Translations under genes and position numbers: made by a program
Notes under the pieces: model-generated
The model's database searches: none
Told to the model about the DNA's origin: nothing
The model's input: only the letters and a program-made list of their open reading frames with translations
NCBI GenBank assembly: GCA_018806915.1
Contig: JAGKQI010000103.1
Coordinates: 1,674,001-1,738,000, forward strand
Length of the DNA stretch: 64,000 nt
Direction of reading: 5' to 3'
Origin: Phytophthora colocasiae
Lineage: Eukaryota > Oomycota > Peronosporomycetes > Peronosporales > Peronosporaceae
Shown: piece by piece, positions 48,626-58,531 of the stretch
Numbering within the stretch: the stretch's first letter is position 1
Layout: every line of letters starts with the position of its first letter

Positions 48626-49233
48626 TTAGTACACGTCCGGAGGCTGTTGTTGATGGCCCATCCCTGCACTTGTACTGGTCTGTAGATGAACTCTCAGTGT
48701 GTAGTTGGCCTGTTCCAACTTCTTGATATGATCGGCCGCCTGTGTAGCCAACTGCTTAAGTGCATTGTTCTCCTGTTGCACCTCCTCCTTCTGCTGGTTC
48801 TGGATGGCTACAGCACGTTTTAGCAGCTTATTCTCCCCCTGAAGTCTGACCATGTCACTATTCTGTTGATTCACACGTTCCTGTGTGTGCTGAAGCTCGT
48901 GACCAAGTCGTTGGAACTCCACGTCCTTCTTCATGATGAACTGCTCATATTCCGCCCTAATACGAGCAATTTCGGCTTGTTTCACCTGTTCAAAGTACTC
49001 AACGTGGCGTTGACTGTACTTGGCTACATCCGCTTCAGCATCAGCTTCTTCTTGGCTGGGAGTTTCAGCCAATCCGCGACGTTGACGCTTCCTGGAGAGG
49101 TCGAAAGAGTCGGCCAATCGCGAGCGCTTCTTGAGGCTGTCGGTGTACACTGAAGCGAGAAAACGTTAGATAAATAGGAAGAGGAGAGAGAGGAGGGAGT
49201 GAATGTACCTGGGGTGGCAGCGATGGAGGCCAT
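48626..49233 (-). CDS. Conserved coiled-coil protein related to plant CUE-domain proteins (spliced)
   Basis: 182 aa. Exon 1 is 49209-49233 (MASIAATP plus one base) and exon 2 is 48626-49149. The 59-base intron 49150-49208 begins GTACAT and ends CTTCAG. Without splicing the frame would start at a Met after the junction (MYTDSLKKRSR). Seen: a basic KKRSR...SRKRQRR stretch that could direct it to the nucleus, then a long coiled coil. The C-terminal pattern ENKLLKRAVAIQ, ANYTLRVHL and final PDVY closely follows the end of plant CUE-domain proteins (LKRAVAIQ, NYALTMHL, PDVF). No CUE domain is visible here. Function unknown; the strong conservation of the tail suggests a shared binding role. Confidence 0.65.
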
Positions 49234-50069
49234 AGCGACGAAGAGAACAAGTGAATGTGGGGAGTTTTTGTCGGTGTTTTGCTTTTCCACCGTTTTTCCG
49301 TTTTGACTGGATGTTTGTATGCAACTGTTTCTGTAGGAAGCCAGAGGGGGAAATTTCGTATGAAATATGCCGTTTACTAGGTTTGATTGCGTGATTAGTG
49401 CTTTGAATACAAGACCTTTCACTTCAAGGTGGTTCTCGTTCTTCTGTTTTGTTCCTTTCCGCCGATAAGAGACAAGAAGTTACGGTACAGCAATTTGAAA
49501 GTGAACATGTATCTTACTGGTAGTATACTAGGATAACAGTTGTAGTGCTTCGTCTCGGTGGAATGGCAGTGTGTTATTATCACTTTGCATTCCAAAGAAT
49601 GCAGGGGAAACGTTGGTAGCGTGATCCCTTGCGCCTTGGCAATTGGCACTATCACTTTGTTCACACCGTTGCGTTAGACGGGGGAGGGAGTACTCGTCGT
49701 CTTGCTGGGCTTACGATCGTAGAAGGTCATCAGTCTACATGTAGCACATGTACTTTACTAACTGAGGACGGGGAAAGTTTCAAAACTCACTGCATCGTCG
49801 TAGAGTGCTAACTGGTACATCGGAACGATTCTTGTGTAAATATTTATGCATGTAGAGACCACCTTCCACCCCCACAAAAGTTTAGCGTCGAAACCCGTCA
49901 CTTCAGCGCAGCGTAGAGGAACCAGTTGGGCTCGTTCTGTGAGAAACAAGCACAGCAGATTCGTTGATTGGTCGTTGCCCGGACTTCCTATCCGCTTTGC
50001 TATCCTCGGGATGAGGGCATCAGCTGTTTGACTTGTGCGAGGCCTCGCACAAGGCCACAGTTGTCGATC
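49234..50069. other. Intergenic region between coiled-coil gene and transporter
   Basis: About 840 bases between divergent genes. No gene-like frame with recognisable features. It should contain both promoters, but I see no strong initiator on either side. Confidence 0.45.
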
Positions 50070-51716
50070 ATGGCGCCCGAGACTGCCGCGTCCCCGTCCG
50101 AGCGCTTGCCCCGCCTCAACCTGGACGAGCACCTTGAACCTATCGACAGCTCCTCGACGCTAAGTACTGACAGCAGTACCGATCTCAGCGTGTCGGACGA
50201 TGACAAACTCAAGACAAAAGCTTCTTCTCCTTTAAAGGAACTCGACAAAACTCAGGAAGAGGTCAAAGTCTCACGATTCCGACAGTTCTGCGACTGGGTG
50301 CAACACCTACGCGATACGTTCGGTACTGCGTTCTTGGTGTTGATCTCTGTCGTGTACGTTGTGCAGGGTTTCTCCAGCTTCACCGTTTTAGCTGTCAACT
50401 ATTTCTTCAAAGACCAATTAGGTCTGCAACCGACAGAGTCCCAATTGTTGCAGATGATCGTCAAAGTGCCGTGGAGAGTCAAGCCGATTTACGGGATCCT
50501 CTCCGACAGTTTACCACTGTTCGGGTACCACCGCAAGTCGTATATGATACTGTGCAGTGTCTTGCAAACGGTAGCGACGTTGGTGATGGCTGTACCTGAT
50601 CTCGTGACGACACCCGCTATGGCAGTGTTAATGCTCATGCTACAGAGTTTATCCGTGGCTGTCATTGACGTGGTGATCGACGCGAGAGTCGTGGAGATTT
50701 CGCGTCTGGACCCTGAAAATGGATCCAACGATTTACAGTCTTTATCCTGGATAGCAACGTCGATGGGTGGAATGCTCGGCGCTTTCCTATCAGGACCAGC
50801 AAAGGATAATTTGGGGGTTCGTGGGACGTTCTTCGCTGCTGCCTTGGGACCCATTACGTCTTTGATGTTCTCGCTATTCATGGTGGAATCGAAAAGTACA
50901 CTGAGCAAGAGGGACTTCGTGTCTTCAGCTTCAAAACAGCTTCGACAGTTGAAGGCTGCTATTTGTACCCCCGTGGTCTGGATGTGTGCGCTGTGGGTCT
51001 TTATCTCGCACGCGATCAGCCCCGCATACACTCAGATCCTCTTCTTCTTCTCGACGGACGTACTACATTTCACTCCCGAGTTCTTGGGAACGGTATCAGC
51101 TATCGGCTTCATTTTCCTCATGGCAGGTACGATGCTGTACAACACCTTCTTCACAAACGTCTCGTTCCGTAAGATTTTCTTGGTGGCGCAGCTGTTGTTA
51201 GCTCTCGTGTCCCTGGTGGACGTCGTATTGGTGACGCGTACTAACCTGAAGCTTGGCATTCCGGACAAGGCCTTTGTACTGGGCGATCACGTGGTAGCAG
51301 ACGTCATTGGGCGACTCAAGACGATGCCGATCATGGTTCTGTGTGCTAAATTATGCCCCCGGGGGATCGAAGGCACGCTGTTCGCGTTGCTCATGTCCAT
51401 TTCCAACGTCTCGTACAGTGTCAGCGAGTTTTGGGGCGCTTTTGTCTGCGATTGGATGGGGATCACCAAGGACGAGTACGAGATGTTGTGGCTGGCGATC
51501 GTTCTCCGAAGTGCACTCAAGGTTGTGCCGATTTTCTTCCTCTTCTTGATCCCTTCGACGGATCCTCAAGAAATTATCGACAAGCTGGACTTCAGCTCAA
51601 ATACTGAAGAAGATGAAGAAGAACACTCTGGAACCATTAGACTAGACCACGCAGTAGATACTTGCTCGCCATCCGAGCAGAAAGTTCTTAAAGGCACAGC
51701 AGCCTCTGTTGTTTAA
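50070..51716 (+). CDS. Folate-biopterin transporter family (BT1) membrane protein
   Basis: 548 aa. The N-terminal 80 residues are Ser/Asp-rich and probably cytosolic. About 12 hydrophobic segments follow. BT1-type features: FKDQLGLQPTESQLLQ, then PWRVKPIYGILSDSLPLFGYHRKSY, the first loop signature of the family, and DVVIDARVVEIS and SLSWIATSMGGMLGAFLSGP further on. BT1 proteins carry folates, pterins or related compounds across membranes; oomycetes have many copies and the substrate here is unknown. The frame is open 34 codons upstream, but ATG 50070 (MAPETAASP) is the first Met after a plausible leader. No targeting signal is seen. Confidence 0.88.
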   Translation: MAPETAASPSERLPRLNLDEHLEPIDSSSTLSTDSSTDLSVSDDDKLKTKASSPLKELDKTQEEVKVSRFRQFCDWVQHLRDTFGTAFLVLISVVYVVQGFSSFTVLAVNYFFKDQLGLQPTESQLLQMIVKVPWRVKPIYGILSDSLPLFGYHRKSYMILCSVLQTVATLVMAVPDLVTTPAMAVLMLMLQSLSVAVIDVVIDARVVEISRLDPENGSNDLQSLSWIATSMGGMLGAFLSGPAKDNLGVRGTFFAAALGPITSLMFSLFMVESKSTLSKRDFVSSASKQLRQLKAAICTPVVWMCALWVFISHAISPAYTQILFFFSTDVLHFTPEFLGTVSAIGFIFLMAGTMLYNTFFTNVSFRKIFLVAQLLLALVSLVDVVLVTRTNLKLGIPDKAFVLGDHVVADVIGRLKTMPIMVLCAKLCPRGIEGTLFALLMSISNVSYSVSEFWGAFVCDWMGITKDEYEMLWLAIVLRSALKVVPIFFLFLIPSTDPQEIIDKLDFSSNTEEDEEEHSGTIRLDHAVDTCSPSEQKVLKGTAASVV

Positions 51717-51748
51717 GGAATATATCTAAAATATCTGGGAACTACTGC

Positions 51749-52279
51749 TTATAACCAGGCCTTGTCCAATTCAGTATTACACGGAATTGGCTGTAGTTGC
51801 TGCAGTAGTAATAATCTCAATACAACACGCTGCAATAATAAAAGCGGCCGCAATAACTGCAATATCGCGAAACAGCTGCCCAGCGCCTTCTCGAGCGACT
51901 TGCCCACCTTCTTGGCTACATCACGCATAGAGTTAAGAAGCACACGTGACGACACTGACCTCCATCTAGACATCGAGCGTGTCAGCTCGTTGTCGACTTC
52001 CGACAGCGGCATATTCCGCTCGACGACCCATCTCATCCACTGGAAGCGATGAGACGTCTCTTCAGACACGAACCCAAAATCCCGGAGGGTACTGTCCTTG
52101 GAAGACAGCGTTGCTGCGTATAGGTCCTTGAAGCCGTCGTGCTTATTAGCCAGGTGCCCGATCAAGTTGGAGTATCCAGTATTGGCGATTTGCTTGCGCT
52201 CGGAGCCACAATGCTTACACCGATAGAGGCCATGACCAAGGTTCTCGTAGAAGTAGGCGCAGATGTCTTTGTTCGTCAC
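51749..52279 (-). pseudogene. hAT transposase N-terminal fragment (BED finger)
   Basis: 176 codons. It starts MTNKDICAYFYENLG, then CKHCGSERKQ...GYSNLIGHLANKH, a BED zinc finger, then FGFVSEETSHRFQWMRWVVERNMPLSEVDNELTR, the conserved segment after the finger in oomycete hAT transposases. From about residue 120 the similarity is lost and the sequence becomes Leu-rich and low-complexity. The catalytic core and dimerisation domain are absent. The word CTGCTTATAAC occurs on both sides (51747-51757 and 52578-52588) and may be a trace of an insertion event, though a chance match is possible. Confidence 0.7.
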
Positions 52280-52606
52280 TGTTTAGACAGAGCGGGAGTT
52301 TTTGAGAATGAAAAGGTCACCATGCAAAAGGATTCGCTGTTGGCCAGTGATTTAAGGTAGTTAGGTGGTCAGTATGGAGTATAATGAACGCAAAAGAGCT
52401 GGCTTCTCGGGTTAGGACGTCCATCAGTTCAATTGTGTCTTGCGCAAGCACTTATGTTATATTGTATTGCAATTTTCGAGAAATATCATATTTTATTTTT
52501 TGTGAATATCCCAGTAATCCGTTTTTTTATTTTTAGAAACTGATTTTATCGATACTGAAATTTTTTATTCAGACCCCTGCTTATAACTAAATCAAAAACT
52601 GACAAC
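52280..52606. other. AT-rich intergenic region
   Basis: About 330 bases, AT-rich with T runs, between a hAT remnant and the end of the PI4-kinase gene. No gene seen. Confidence 0.5.
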
Positions 52607-55600
52607 CTACAGGATTCCAAGACAAGCTCGTTGGTACTTGTCATACCAGCGCGTTCGCCAATTGTTGATGGATTGGTCGATGAGCTGGTTCACGAACACT
52701 TGACATGTACTGGTACGAGCGCCAGGCTTGAGTCGCGAGCGAAGACCTTCGATCACCGCCTTCTTCCCTCCAGCGAAGCAGGGCAAGTCAGCGTTCCCGA
52801 CGAGCATCATCTCCACCAACAGCACAATTTGGTCCATGTTCCGCCGCAGAGCGAGGTACGCGCGAATGCAGAGAGATCGGAAATAACGGAACGTCGAGCT
52901 GCGTGGGCCGCCCATGAGCTCCACAAACTCGTCCGTAAGCTTGAACGGAGCCCGCTCGAAGTTCCAGTTACTACCGGGACTGTTGGTTAGCAAAAAGCCA
53001 AAGTCAATGTGGATCACATGGCCATCCGTATCCACCAAGATGTTGCCATTGTGACGGTCCTTAATCTGGAACACGTAGCAAACGATCGAGTAAGCCGCTA
53101 AGCTCTCCACAAAGTTCCGTTGGGCTCGAGAGAATCCAGTGGTTTCCTTGTCGCCGTGAAGGCGGGTGTAAAAGTCCAAGAGGGTTGTGTAGCCTGGGTC
53201 GTTGCGCTTGAGGGAGTCCAGAGACACAGTATCTGGGACGGCCTCGATGAGTCCAGTCTTAGCTGACGTAGCGATTACGTTGTAAGGCCTTAAAGAAAGA
53301 GGCAGCGAATACTCGCGGAAGATCCGGTCACACTGGGCAATCAACTGCGCTGCGAATTGTTCCTGACGAAGGTCGTCATTGCTCTTCACAATGACAGAGA
53401 GAAGACGCCAGCCGGGATGATCTCCAAACGGCGATTCGTGACGAATGCGCTCCTCTTTTTCACTCCATCGTTCCCGGAAAACAATCATGGGTTTCTCATC
53501 TTCTTCAGATGCTGAGTGTTCCTCCTTGGAGTCATCCTCCACTGTATCGGCGTCATTTCCATCCACATCCGGTTCATCATCCGTCAGGCCATCTTCCAAG
53601 TCAAAACGTTCTTTCCAAGCAGTCGGGTCTGCGAAATCGAGACTCACACTCAGATCACGTTGTCTTTGTTGGAAAATTGGCTCATCTTGGGGGACGCTTT
53701 CGTCCTCAACAGCAGGTACTGATGGCCCCGAAGAACCACTGGTATCTTCAGTCGATCCACTGTCGTTAGTCTCTGGACTGCACGTCTTTTCAGCAGGAGC
53801 GAGCTCAGGCTTACGCGAGAACCACGAAACAAACGATGCTGGTTTTTCAGTGGGGGGCTTAGCAGGGGAAGGCTCAGGTTCACCCACAACACCCTCCTCA
53901 TCCGAAAACAGTCCTCCGTTCGACTCCGAGTCCTCGCCATCCGCTTCTTCAGCCTCAAGATCGACCGTTGAACCTCTCTCACTAGACTCAAGCGAAGAAG
54001 ACATATCTGTCCCAGTGGCAGGGTCGTTGTCGGAGGGGAGCGCTTCTTTAGATTCCGATTCCTCTCCATCCGCATCTTCAGCATCCAGATCGTCCGTAGA
54101 ATTGACTTCACTTGGCTCAAGCGACGAGACTGATTCATTAGCTTCAGGATCAGTATCTACAATACTGGTTTGCGGCCTCTTCGTGAAGATAGATGCAAAA
54201 ATGCCCACAGGTGCAGCACGAGATACATTGGCCTTGCCGTCACCACTTTCTTCGCACAATGCGACGTCCTCGACCTTCTGTGGTTCATCTTTAGGGAGAA
54301 CTGCTGTATCAGACGGCTTCTTCGAAAACAAGGAAAAGATACCTGCACTCTGAGCTGGAGCAGTGGCGAGAGGTGACTCGGTTTCCACTGTTTTTGAAGC
54401 AATCATATCTTCAGCCAGCATGTCATCTTGACTTTCCGGCTGATCTTCAGTCTGGTTTGAAGTCAATTCAAGTTCGGGTTTTGGTTTCCTAGAAAATATT
54501 GACGAGAAGATGCCTCCATTCGCAGGTGGTAGGACACTAGGCGCGGCTTCGCAAGCTTCGTCTTTTTCTTCTGGCGCCTCCTCCACTGCAGTCGACTCAG
54601 CCAACTCTGCTTCGTCAATATTTCCTCCTTTTCTATCACAGTCACATCGACTTTCCTTTTCCGCTGTTGAAGTAATTCTATCTTCAGAATTGTTCTCGAG
54701 TTGTGTTGGGGCATTAAAATCTCCATCGGTTTCTTCCTGGGCCTTCTTAGAAAACCAAGACGAGTAAAAGCTATCAAATTGTCCACCAGACCGAGAAGAG
54801 GCACTGGAAGAGTACTCCTTGATGCTGCGCCGGCGCGGTCTCGGCGTGTTCCATTGACCAAGCCGTTCCTGTTGCTCTTCTTCAGCTTTTTGCAAATTTT
54901 CATCCTCAAGGAAACTCTTTCTGGCTTTCCTCTCGCCTTCCTCTTTCTCGTCATCACCGTCTTCACCATCCAAAGGATCCGCAACTGAACTATCAGCAGG
55001 TTCTGGTATCAGCACGGATGAGGCTGAAGATTGGTCCTTTTCCTCTTCGATTTCTGGCAATGGAGAAGACACACTCGGCGATGCCACCAGGCTTACCTCG
55101 CTTTCAGGCGACGTAGCACTGGACATGGGAGAAGCATCAACAGGATCCACTAAGTCGTCATCGTTCTTCGTAAAAGGAAGCTTTAGCGAGAAAACTCTGG
55201 ACTGATTGCGAGACGTTTTCGACCTCCTTCTCTTGCGCTGCTTCTTCGACTCTGCACTTGGAAAGGGAACAGAGTAATCTAAAACCTCTAAACAGAGGAA
55301 ATACGGTACTCTCTCCTTGGTGGAGAACGTGAAGCACTCGTCCACTTGAATCCCCTTCACGCGGTGATAGGAATTGCCAATGGGCAGATAAATAACGTCC
55401 GAAGGCAGCATCTGCTCTTCAATTTCAGCCAGGCCTTTGCGCAGTTCGACATTCCTCTGAGGTCGTGGCGTGGGGATTAGCTGCTCTGCCAGATCTGTCA
55501 ATGCTTCCACGAACTTTGGCGTTTGCTTAAACAGTGAAATCTGCTGCGAATTGCCTTCTTCTGTCCGTGCCTCATCCTGAATGGAGTTCCTCTTATTGAG

Positions 55601-56536
55601 CAAATGTCCTGCAAACGATTCGTCTGTCTCCAGCGTTGTAGAGTCCAGTTCGTTATCCGTCGGGAAGATCGTCGACCTCCTCTTCAGTAAATTGCCCGGC
55701 TTGGCTGCCGACACTTCCTCTACACAGAGACCACTGTTCATCAATAAGGCTGGTACACCTGCTCGCATTCCGATAGCAGTCAATAAGTCTGAGTTCTCCT
55801 GATCCTGCGACGCTGTAACACTCAAATACTCGGACTGGTACTCCTTCGCGTCATCACAAAAAGATCTCAAGAACCACGTTAGTCTGTGCGCGAACGGCAG
55901 TGATTCCCCACTTCTAGACATCAAGAAGCACTCCAATTGATGCTGCTTAGCATAATTACCGTGTATCAGGAACGTGCAGAGCTGAGGGATGTAAAACTCA
56001 AATTCCGCCGCATTTGCCTCGTAACTGCTGTAAAGATTCTCCACCACGTCCTGATGTGCATACAGCTTCAATAGCAAGTGAAAAACATCGTCCTTCTCCC
56101 TTGTTTTACTGCCTGCAAGCCTCTCCATCGTGTTACGGAGCTTTTCGTCCCAGAAAACGCGGAACTTCTCCACATTTTCACATTCTAGCTGGGATTTCGT
56201 GAGGAAAACGGAATCTCTTGGTGTGGAGCTGGCAGACGACGTCCGTGTGGTGTCTGCTGTACTGGACCTTTCCTTGGTCTTCCTCTGTGGCTTCTGAGGC
56301 TTCGTCGACCGCCGGAAGACCGAGTTTCGCACTTTAGACGGCAGCGCAATGAGCGAGAAACGCGGCGCCGGCTCGGACGAGCTGGACGTGCGCCAGTCGC
56401 TCTCATCGGCGCCCCAGTCCTCACTGTGGTCGTCTTCGCTGCTGTCTTCGTTGATCTGTAGCTGTTTAGGGGGTGCCGCGGCCGCGGGGGGCGGCGCACA
56501 GGTCATAACGGCCTCCTCCATCTTCGTGACCCCCAT
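52607..56536 (-). CDS. Phosphatidylinositol 4-kinase beta-like (PI4KB/Pik1)
   Basis: 1,309 aa. It makes PI4P from phosphatidylinositol, typically at the Golgi. Seen: a PIK helical region (NVEKFRVFWDEKLRN, HLLLKLYAHQDVVENL, about 125-230) and the C-terminal kinase domain (about 1039-1309) with VIVKSNDDLRQEQFA (Lys1051), catalytic loop DRHNGNI (1160-1166) and DFG (1178-1180). The kinase ends QRACLGIL. The middle is disordered and Ser/Glu-rich, with five copies of a short FxSxFSxKP-like motif and a tandem acidic repeat. The frame is open 146 codons upstream of the chosen start; ATG 56536 (MGVTKMEEAV) is preferred because the upstream part looks like untranslated sequence, but this is not proven. 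Single exon. Confidence 0.85.
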   Translation of the reverse strand: MGVTKMEEAVMTCAPPPAAAAPPKQLQINEDSSEDDHSEDWGADESDWRTSSSSEPAPRFSLIALPSKVRNSVFRRSTKPQKPQRKTKERSSTADTTRTSSASSTPRDSVFLTKSQLECENVEKFRVFWDEKLRNTMERLAGSKTREKDDVFHLLLKLYAHQDVVENLYSSYEANAAEFEFYIPQLCTFLIHGNYAKQHQLECFLMSRSGESLPFAHRLTWFLRSFCDDAKEYQSEYLSVTASQDQENSDLLTAIGMRAGVPALLMNSGLCVEEVSAAKPGNLLKRRSTIFPTDNELDSTTLETDESFAGHLLNKRNSIQDEARTEEGNSQQISLFKQTPKFVEALTDLAEQLIPTPRPQRNVELRKGLAEIEEQMLPSDVIYLPIGNSYHRVKGIQVDECFTFSTKERVPYFLCLEVLDYSVPFPSAESKKQRKRRRSKTSRNQSRVFSLKLPFTKNDDDLVDPVDASPMSSATSPESEVSLVASPSVSSPLPEIEEEKDQSSASSVLIPEPADSSVADPLDGEDGDDEKEEGERKARKSFLEDENLQKAEEEQQERLGQWNTPRPRRRSIKEYSSSASSRSGGQFDSFYSSWFSKKAQEETDGDFNAPTQLENNSEDRITSTAEKESRCDCDRKGGNIDEAELAESTAVEEAPEEKDEACEAAPSVLPPANGGIFSSIFSRKPKPELELTSNQTEDQPESQDDMLAEDMIASKTVETESPLATAPAQSAGIFSLFSKKPSDTAVLPKDEPQKVEDVALCEESGDGKANVSRAAPVGIFASIFTKRPQTSIVDTDPEANESVSSLEPSEVNSTDDLDAEDADGEESESKEALPSDNDPATGTDMSSSLESSERGSTVDLEAEEADGEDSESNGGLFSDEEGVVGEPEPSPAKPPTEKPASFVSWFSRKPELAPAEKTCSPETNDSGSTEDTSGSSGPSVPAVEDESVPQDEPIFQQRQRDLSVSLDFADPTAWKERFDLEDGLTDDEPDVDGNDADTVEDDSKEEHSASEEDEKPMIVFRERWSEKEERIRHESPFGDHPGWRLLSVIVKSNDDLRQEQFAAQLIAQCDRIFREYSLPLSLRPYNVIATSAKTGLIEAVPDTVSLDSLKRNDPGYTTLLDFYTRLHGDKETTGFSRAQRNFVESLAAYSIVCYVFQIKDRHNGNILVDTDGHVIHIDFGFLLTNSPGSNWNFERAPFKLTDEFVELMGGPRSSTFRYFRSLCIRAYLALRRNMDQIVLLVEMMLVGNADLPCFAGGKKAVIEGLRSRLKPGARTSTCQVFVNQLIDQSINNWRTRWYDKYQRACLGIL

Positions 56537-57383
56537 ATTCCGGCAGGGAGAAGAATCGATACTGAGCGCGGGGTTGCCTTTTTTGTATGGGTACGACGTA
56601 CCAGTCAGTTTTGATTGGAGGTGCACCTTTGTGACGAAGACGGGGCGGTTAGAGGGATCCGCACCGGTTCTGCGCCTTTCGAAGTTAATAGTCAGATTTA
56701 GTGTGAACACCCGCTTTTGGAAATACAAAGGGAAACCCCGACAATCGCTAGAGCGTCTGGGGCGGAACTTGCCTTTTGAGAGTTTTGTCTGGCTAAAAGC
56801 AACATGCACTTCGTGTTTACTAGAGAATGAGAACAATGGCTGCCGATGGGAAGGCTGGTCGGTACGGACCAGACGTACATGTACCGCTGTTGAAAAAGAC
56901 TTGGCGGGACTTTGTGCTTGCTGAACAGCCGACCCGCATAAGACAGGGCTTCTCTCACTGTCGTTGGAACTCACCCAGTCAGCCGAAACTTCGAGTCAGC
57001 GCCGTCGTCGAGCCGCTCCTGGCACAGCATCCTAGACGAAGCAGCGCTCAAAGCTGGAAGATCGATTTTCTCACAGCGCCGATCCCCGTAGCGTGCTCCA
57101 CGCAGCGACGACGACACTGGAGCGCCCGTCGCGGTAGTAATCAACGGCAAAGCAACGTGTCGTGGCGCCAATACCGCTCCATTCCGTTACGGAGCTGTTG
57201 CAATCGCTTCATCATGTCGCGAGTGGAAAAGTTTGCTCGTTACTGGCCATGTAGCGACATGCTCAGGGAAGAGCTCATTGAGAAGAAGAGCAAAGTTGAA
57301 GTTATTTTTTCAACCGACATCCATTGGCCAGAAACCGCAACCAGCTGTTTTCGTTTTAGTGACCTTATAGTGACATAAATTAT
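56537..57383. other. Region upstream of the PI4-kinase gene
   Basis: About 850 bases. The minus strand is open in the kinase frame as far as 56974, and plus-strand frames of 180-190 codons exist (56349-56924, 56827-57378), but none shows a recognisable motif. Probably the kinase promoter plus, at the right, the lost start of the signal peptide peptidase pseudogene. Confidence 0.35.
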
Positions 57384-58090
57384 TTGATCGTCTACATGTA
57401 TTACACCGGCTCGACGCTGTCTCTGAAGCTCACGCAGCGCGCGAGGCTAATAGCGATGAAAGAAGAGGTAATGAAGGTTGAGGACGCCTATATTCCCCTC
57501 TCTACTGGTATTTGGTGCGCTGCTGGTCTTACACATCCTCTTCTAAGGAGGTTTTGTGAAAAGTATCGTTCTCGGCGTTAATAGTCTCCTGGTGTTCAAG
57601 GTACTCTTCATGGGCAACCCGCTTCCAATATGAATGTGCTATTCTACGGCGTGTTCAAGACAGAGATGTCCACAGCCTGGATACTCATGTTCGTCTTCAC
57701 TGCGGCTCTGTAGTTCCAAACTAAGCACTGCAGTACCTCTTCGGTATCTCGCTGTTCATTACGCTATGAAACTTCTAGGTGGCATACTTTTCTACGACAT
57801 CTTCTGGGTCTTGCATCACGGTCGCAGAAGCCACGTCCTTTAATGCCTGTGGAATCGCGACGGAGACGAAGGCAGAGAAGCAGAAGAGCTCGAGTGGGCC
57901 TCGGTTACATTATCAATGACAAATTGTCATCTCTGGTATTTTCGTCGGTATGGTGGCCGCTTTGTCTGTCATGTTTATCTTCAACGCCACGCGCAACCTG
58001 GCATATACAGAGGAGGCAACACGTCCAAGAAGTTGTCAACTCCCGCATTCAATCTTGACATTCATAGCGCTATCGTCAATGCGCACGATG
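57384..58090 (+). pseudogene. Signal peptide peptidase (presenilin-like aspartyl protease) pseudogene
   Basis: Pieces of one protein occur in order on plus, in shifting frames. First IVYMYYTGSTLSLKLTQRA with MKEEVMKVEDAY (57384-57478). Then a shifted segment IFPSLLVFGALLVLHILF ending in TAA. Then a membrane-type segment WILMFVFTAAL ending in TAG. Then GGILFYDIFWV (57780-57812), which contains the YD active-site motif of signal peptide peptidases. Then TVAEATSFNA, and finally MVAALSVMFIFN (57950-57990). The order and motifs follow the SPP/HM13 family. At least three frame changes and two stops are present, and no GxGD segment is recognisable. The gene is dead. Confidence 0.65.
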
Positions 58091-58531
58091 AGATCCTCGT
58101 TGCAGTGCTAGTCCAATAGAAACAGGTCCACGTGGCGGTACGCGTACATGTACACGTTTATCAACCAGCCATTTCCTCCACCAACATGTAGACGAACACT
58201 TTGAACACGCAGCATTTGAAGATAGCCCAACCAACGGACACCATTCCAGTGCAGACATAAGACATGCCCTTCCATGATGGAAAACCTATCATATACAAGC
58301 GTGGGATTCACGTTGTGGATCAACAGTATAGCGTATCCATACACTGAAAAATGCTATGAGGTCCAGCCTGAGCTTTAAGTGAGGGGGTTCCGAAATATCT
58401 TCCCGGTGACTTGGGTTCAGTATGTAGCGTCAGGTGTTTCGCCCAGAAAACGCCATTCACTCTCGGATTTGCCTCGTGGCGCAAAGGTCGTCTTCTCCGT
58501 CGTCTTCCTCTCCCGTCCCTGCTCCTTCACT
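58091..58531. other. Intergenic region before the SerK-like gene
   Basis: About 440 bases. CCATTCAC at about 58453 resembles an oomycete initiator and lies about 80 bases before the proposed first ATG (58532). Nothing else recognised. Confidence 0.4.

Noticed and set aside
51747..52588. CTGCTTATAAC direct repeats as target duplication of a hAT remnant
   Set aside because: Longer than the usual 8 bp and a chance 11-base match over this distance is quite possible.
56537..56974. N-terminal extension of the PI4-kinase to 56974
   Set aside because: Open but without kinase-family similarity; the MGVTKMEEAV start is more natural. Kept as an uncertainty in the entry.
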